Below, piece after piece: positions 21,426 to 21,459 of a stretch of 21,459 bases of DNA. The position numbers and the translations under genes were made by a program. How positions within the stretch are numbered: the first letter of the stretch is position 1; each line of letters begins with the position of its first letter. The notes below the pieces were generated by a model. The model worked only from the letters and a program-made list of their open reading frames with translations, made no database searches and was not told where the DNA came from. Origin of the DNA: Pseudomonadota bacterium (GTDB lineage: Bacteria; Pseudomonadota; Alphaproteobacteria; Sphingomonadales; Sphingomonadaceae); NCBI GenBank assembly GCA_023387085.1, contig JAEWIL010000264.1:1-21459 (forward strand). The letters are read 5' to 3'.

Positions 21426-21459
21426 GTCATTGCGAGCGCAGCGAAGCCATCTCCAGTTC
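21426..21459. repeat. left half of a CATTGCGAG-family repeat, cut by the window edge
   Basis: GTCATTGCGAGCGCAGCGAA and the next bases, through CCATCTCCAG at 21456, match 3290-3320 at all but one of 31 positions. The matching right arm would lie beyond the window. It follows the CHAP gene stop by 19 bp, the same kind of place as the first copy after gmk. Confidence 0.75.

Overview
The window is GC-rich chromosomal DNA that looks like an alphaproteobacterium of the order Sphingomonadales (Sphingopyxis or a close relative is my best guess). The grounds are gene content and protein style: an NDUFA12-type complex I accessory protein beside a DUF2155 lipoprotein and aat, a DUF2585/UPF0314 membrane protein, a CpaF-type ATPase, and GC-ended codons throughout. 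I see no rRNA, tRNA, CRISPR array, transposase, integrase or phage gene. This reads as ordinary core genome with small repeats in the gaps.

Layout. 1-1992 (+): the end of a membrane protein gene, overlapping by ATGA the class II fumarase gene fumC, then a small glycine-rich protein. 2018-2572 (-) DUF2585 and 2622-3284 (+) gmk are divergent. 3391-7134 (-) is a four-gene fatty acyl-CoA operon transcribed from right to left: acyl-CoA dehydrogenase, thiolase, SDR 3-hydroxyacyl-CoA dehydrogenase, hotdog thioesterase. An ACGT-rich palindrome lies just upstream (7212-7227). 7426-10573 (+): an SMP-30/lactonase protein and an exported M3 (Dcp-like) peptidase. 10574-10989 has no gene but carries a long hairpin repeat. 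10990-14333 (+): a lone CpaF ATPase, an exported COG4798-type methyltransferase, and aat with no normal start codon. A 61-residue membrane protein lies on the other strand between the first two. 14135-16291 (-): DUF2155 lipoprotein, NDUFA12, DUF192 lipoprotein and RecX. 16411-21406 (+): a fatty acyl-AMP ligase, a membrane PAS-GGDEF-EAL protein, and a secreted CHAP-domain protein behind a possibly folded 5' leader.

How the genes fit together. The minus-strand operon supplies three of the four beta-oxidation steps plus a thioesterase; the enoyl-CoA hydratase must come from elsewhere. DUF2155, NDUFA12 and aat form a cluster often seen in alphaproteobacteria. The acyl-AMP ligase and c-di-GMP protein are co-directional with 84 bp between them and may be linked, but nothing here proves it.

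For the hunt, I find no convincing new multi-gene system. The best leads are small: a possible multi-stem RNA leader before the CHAP gene, the 199-bp antisense overlap of aat and the DUF2155 gene confined to a low-complexity tail, the putative operator of the acyl-CoA operon, a lipobox whose Cys appears to be Tyr, and several families of palindromic intergenic repeats, one of them inside an operon.
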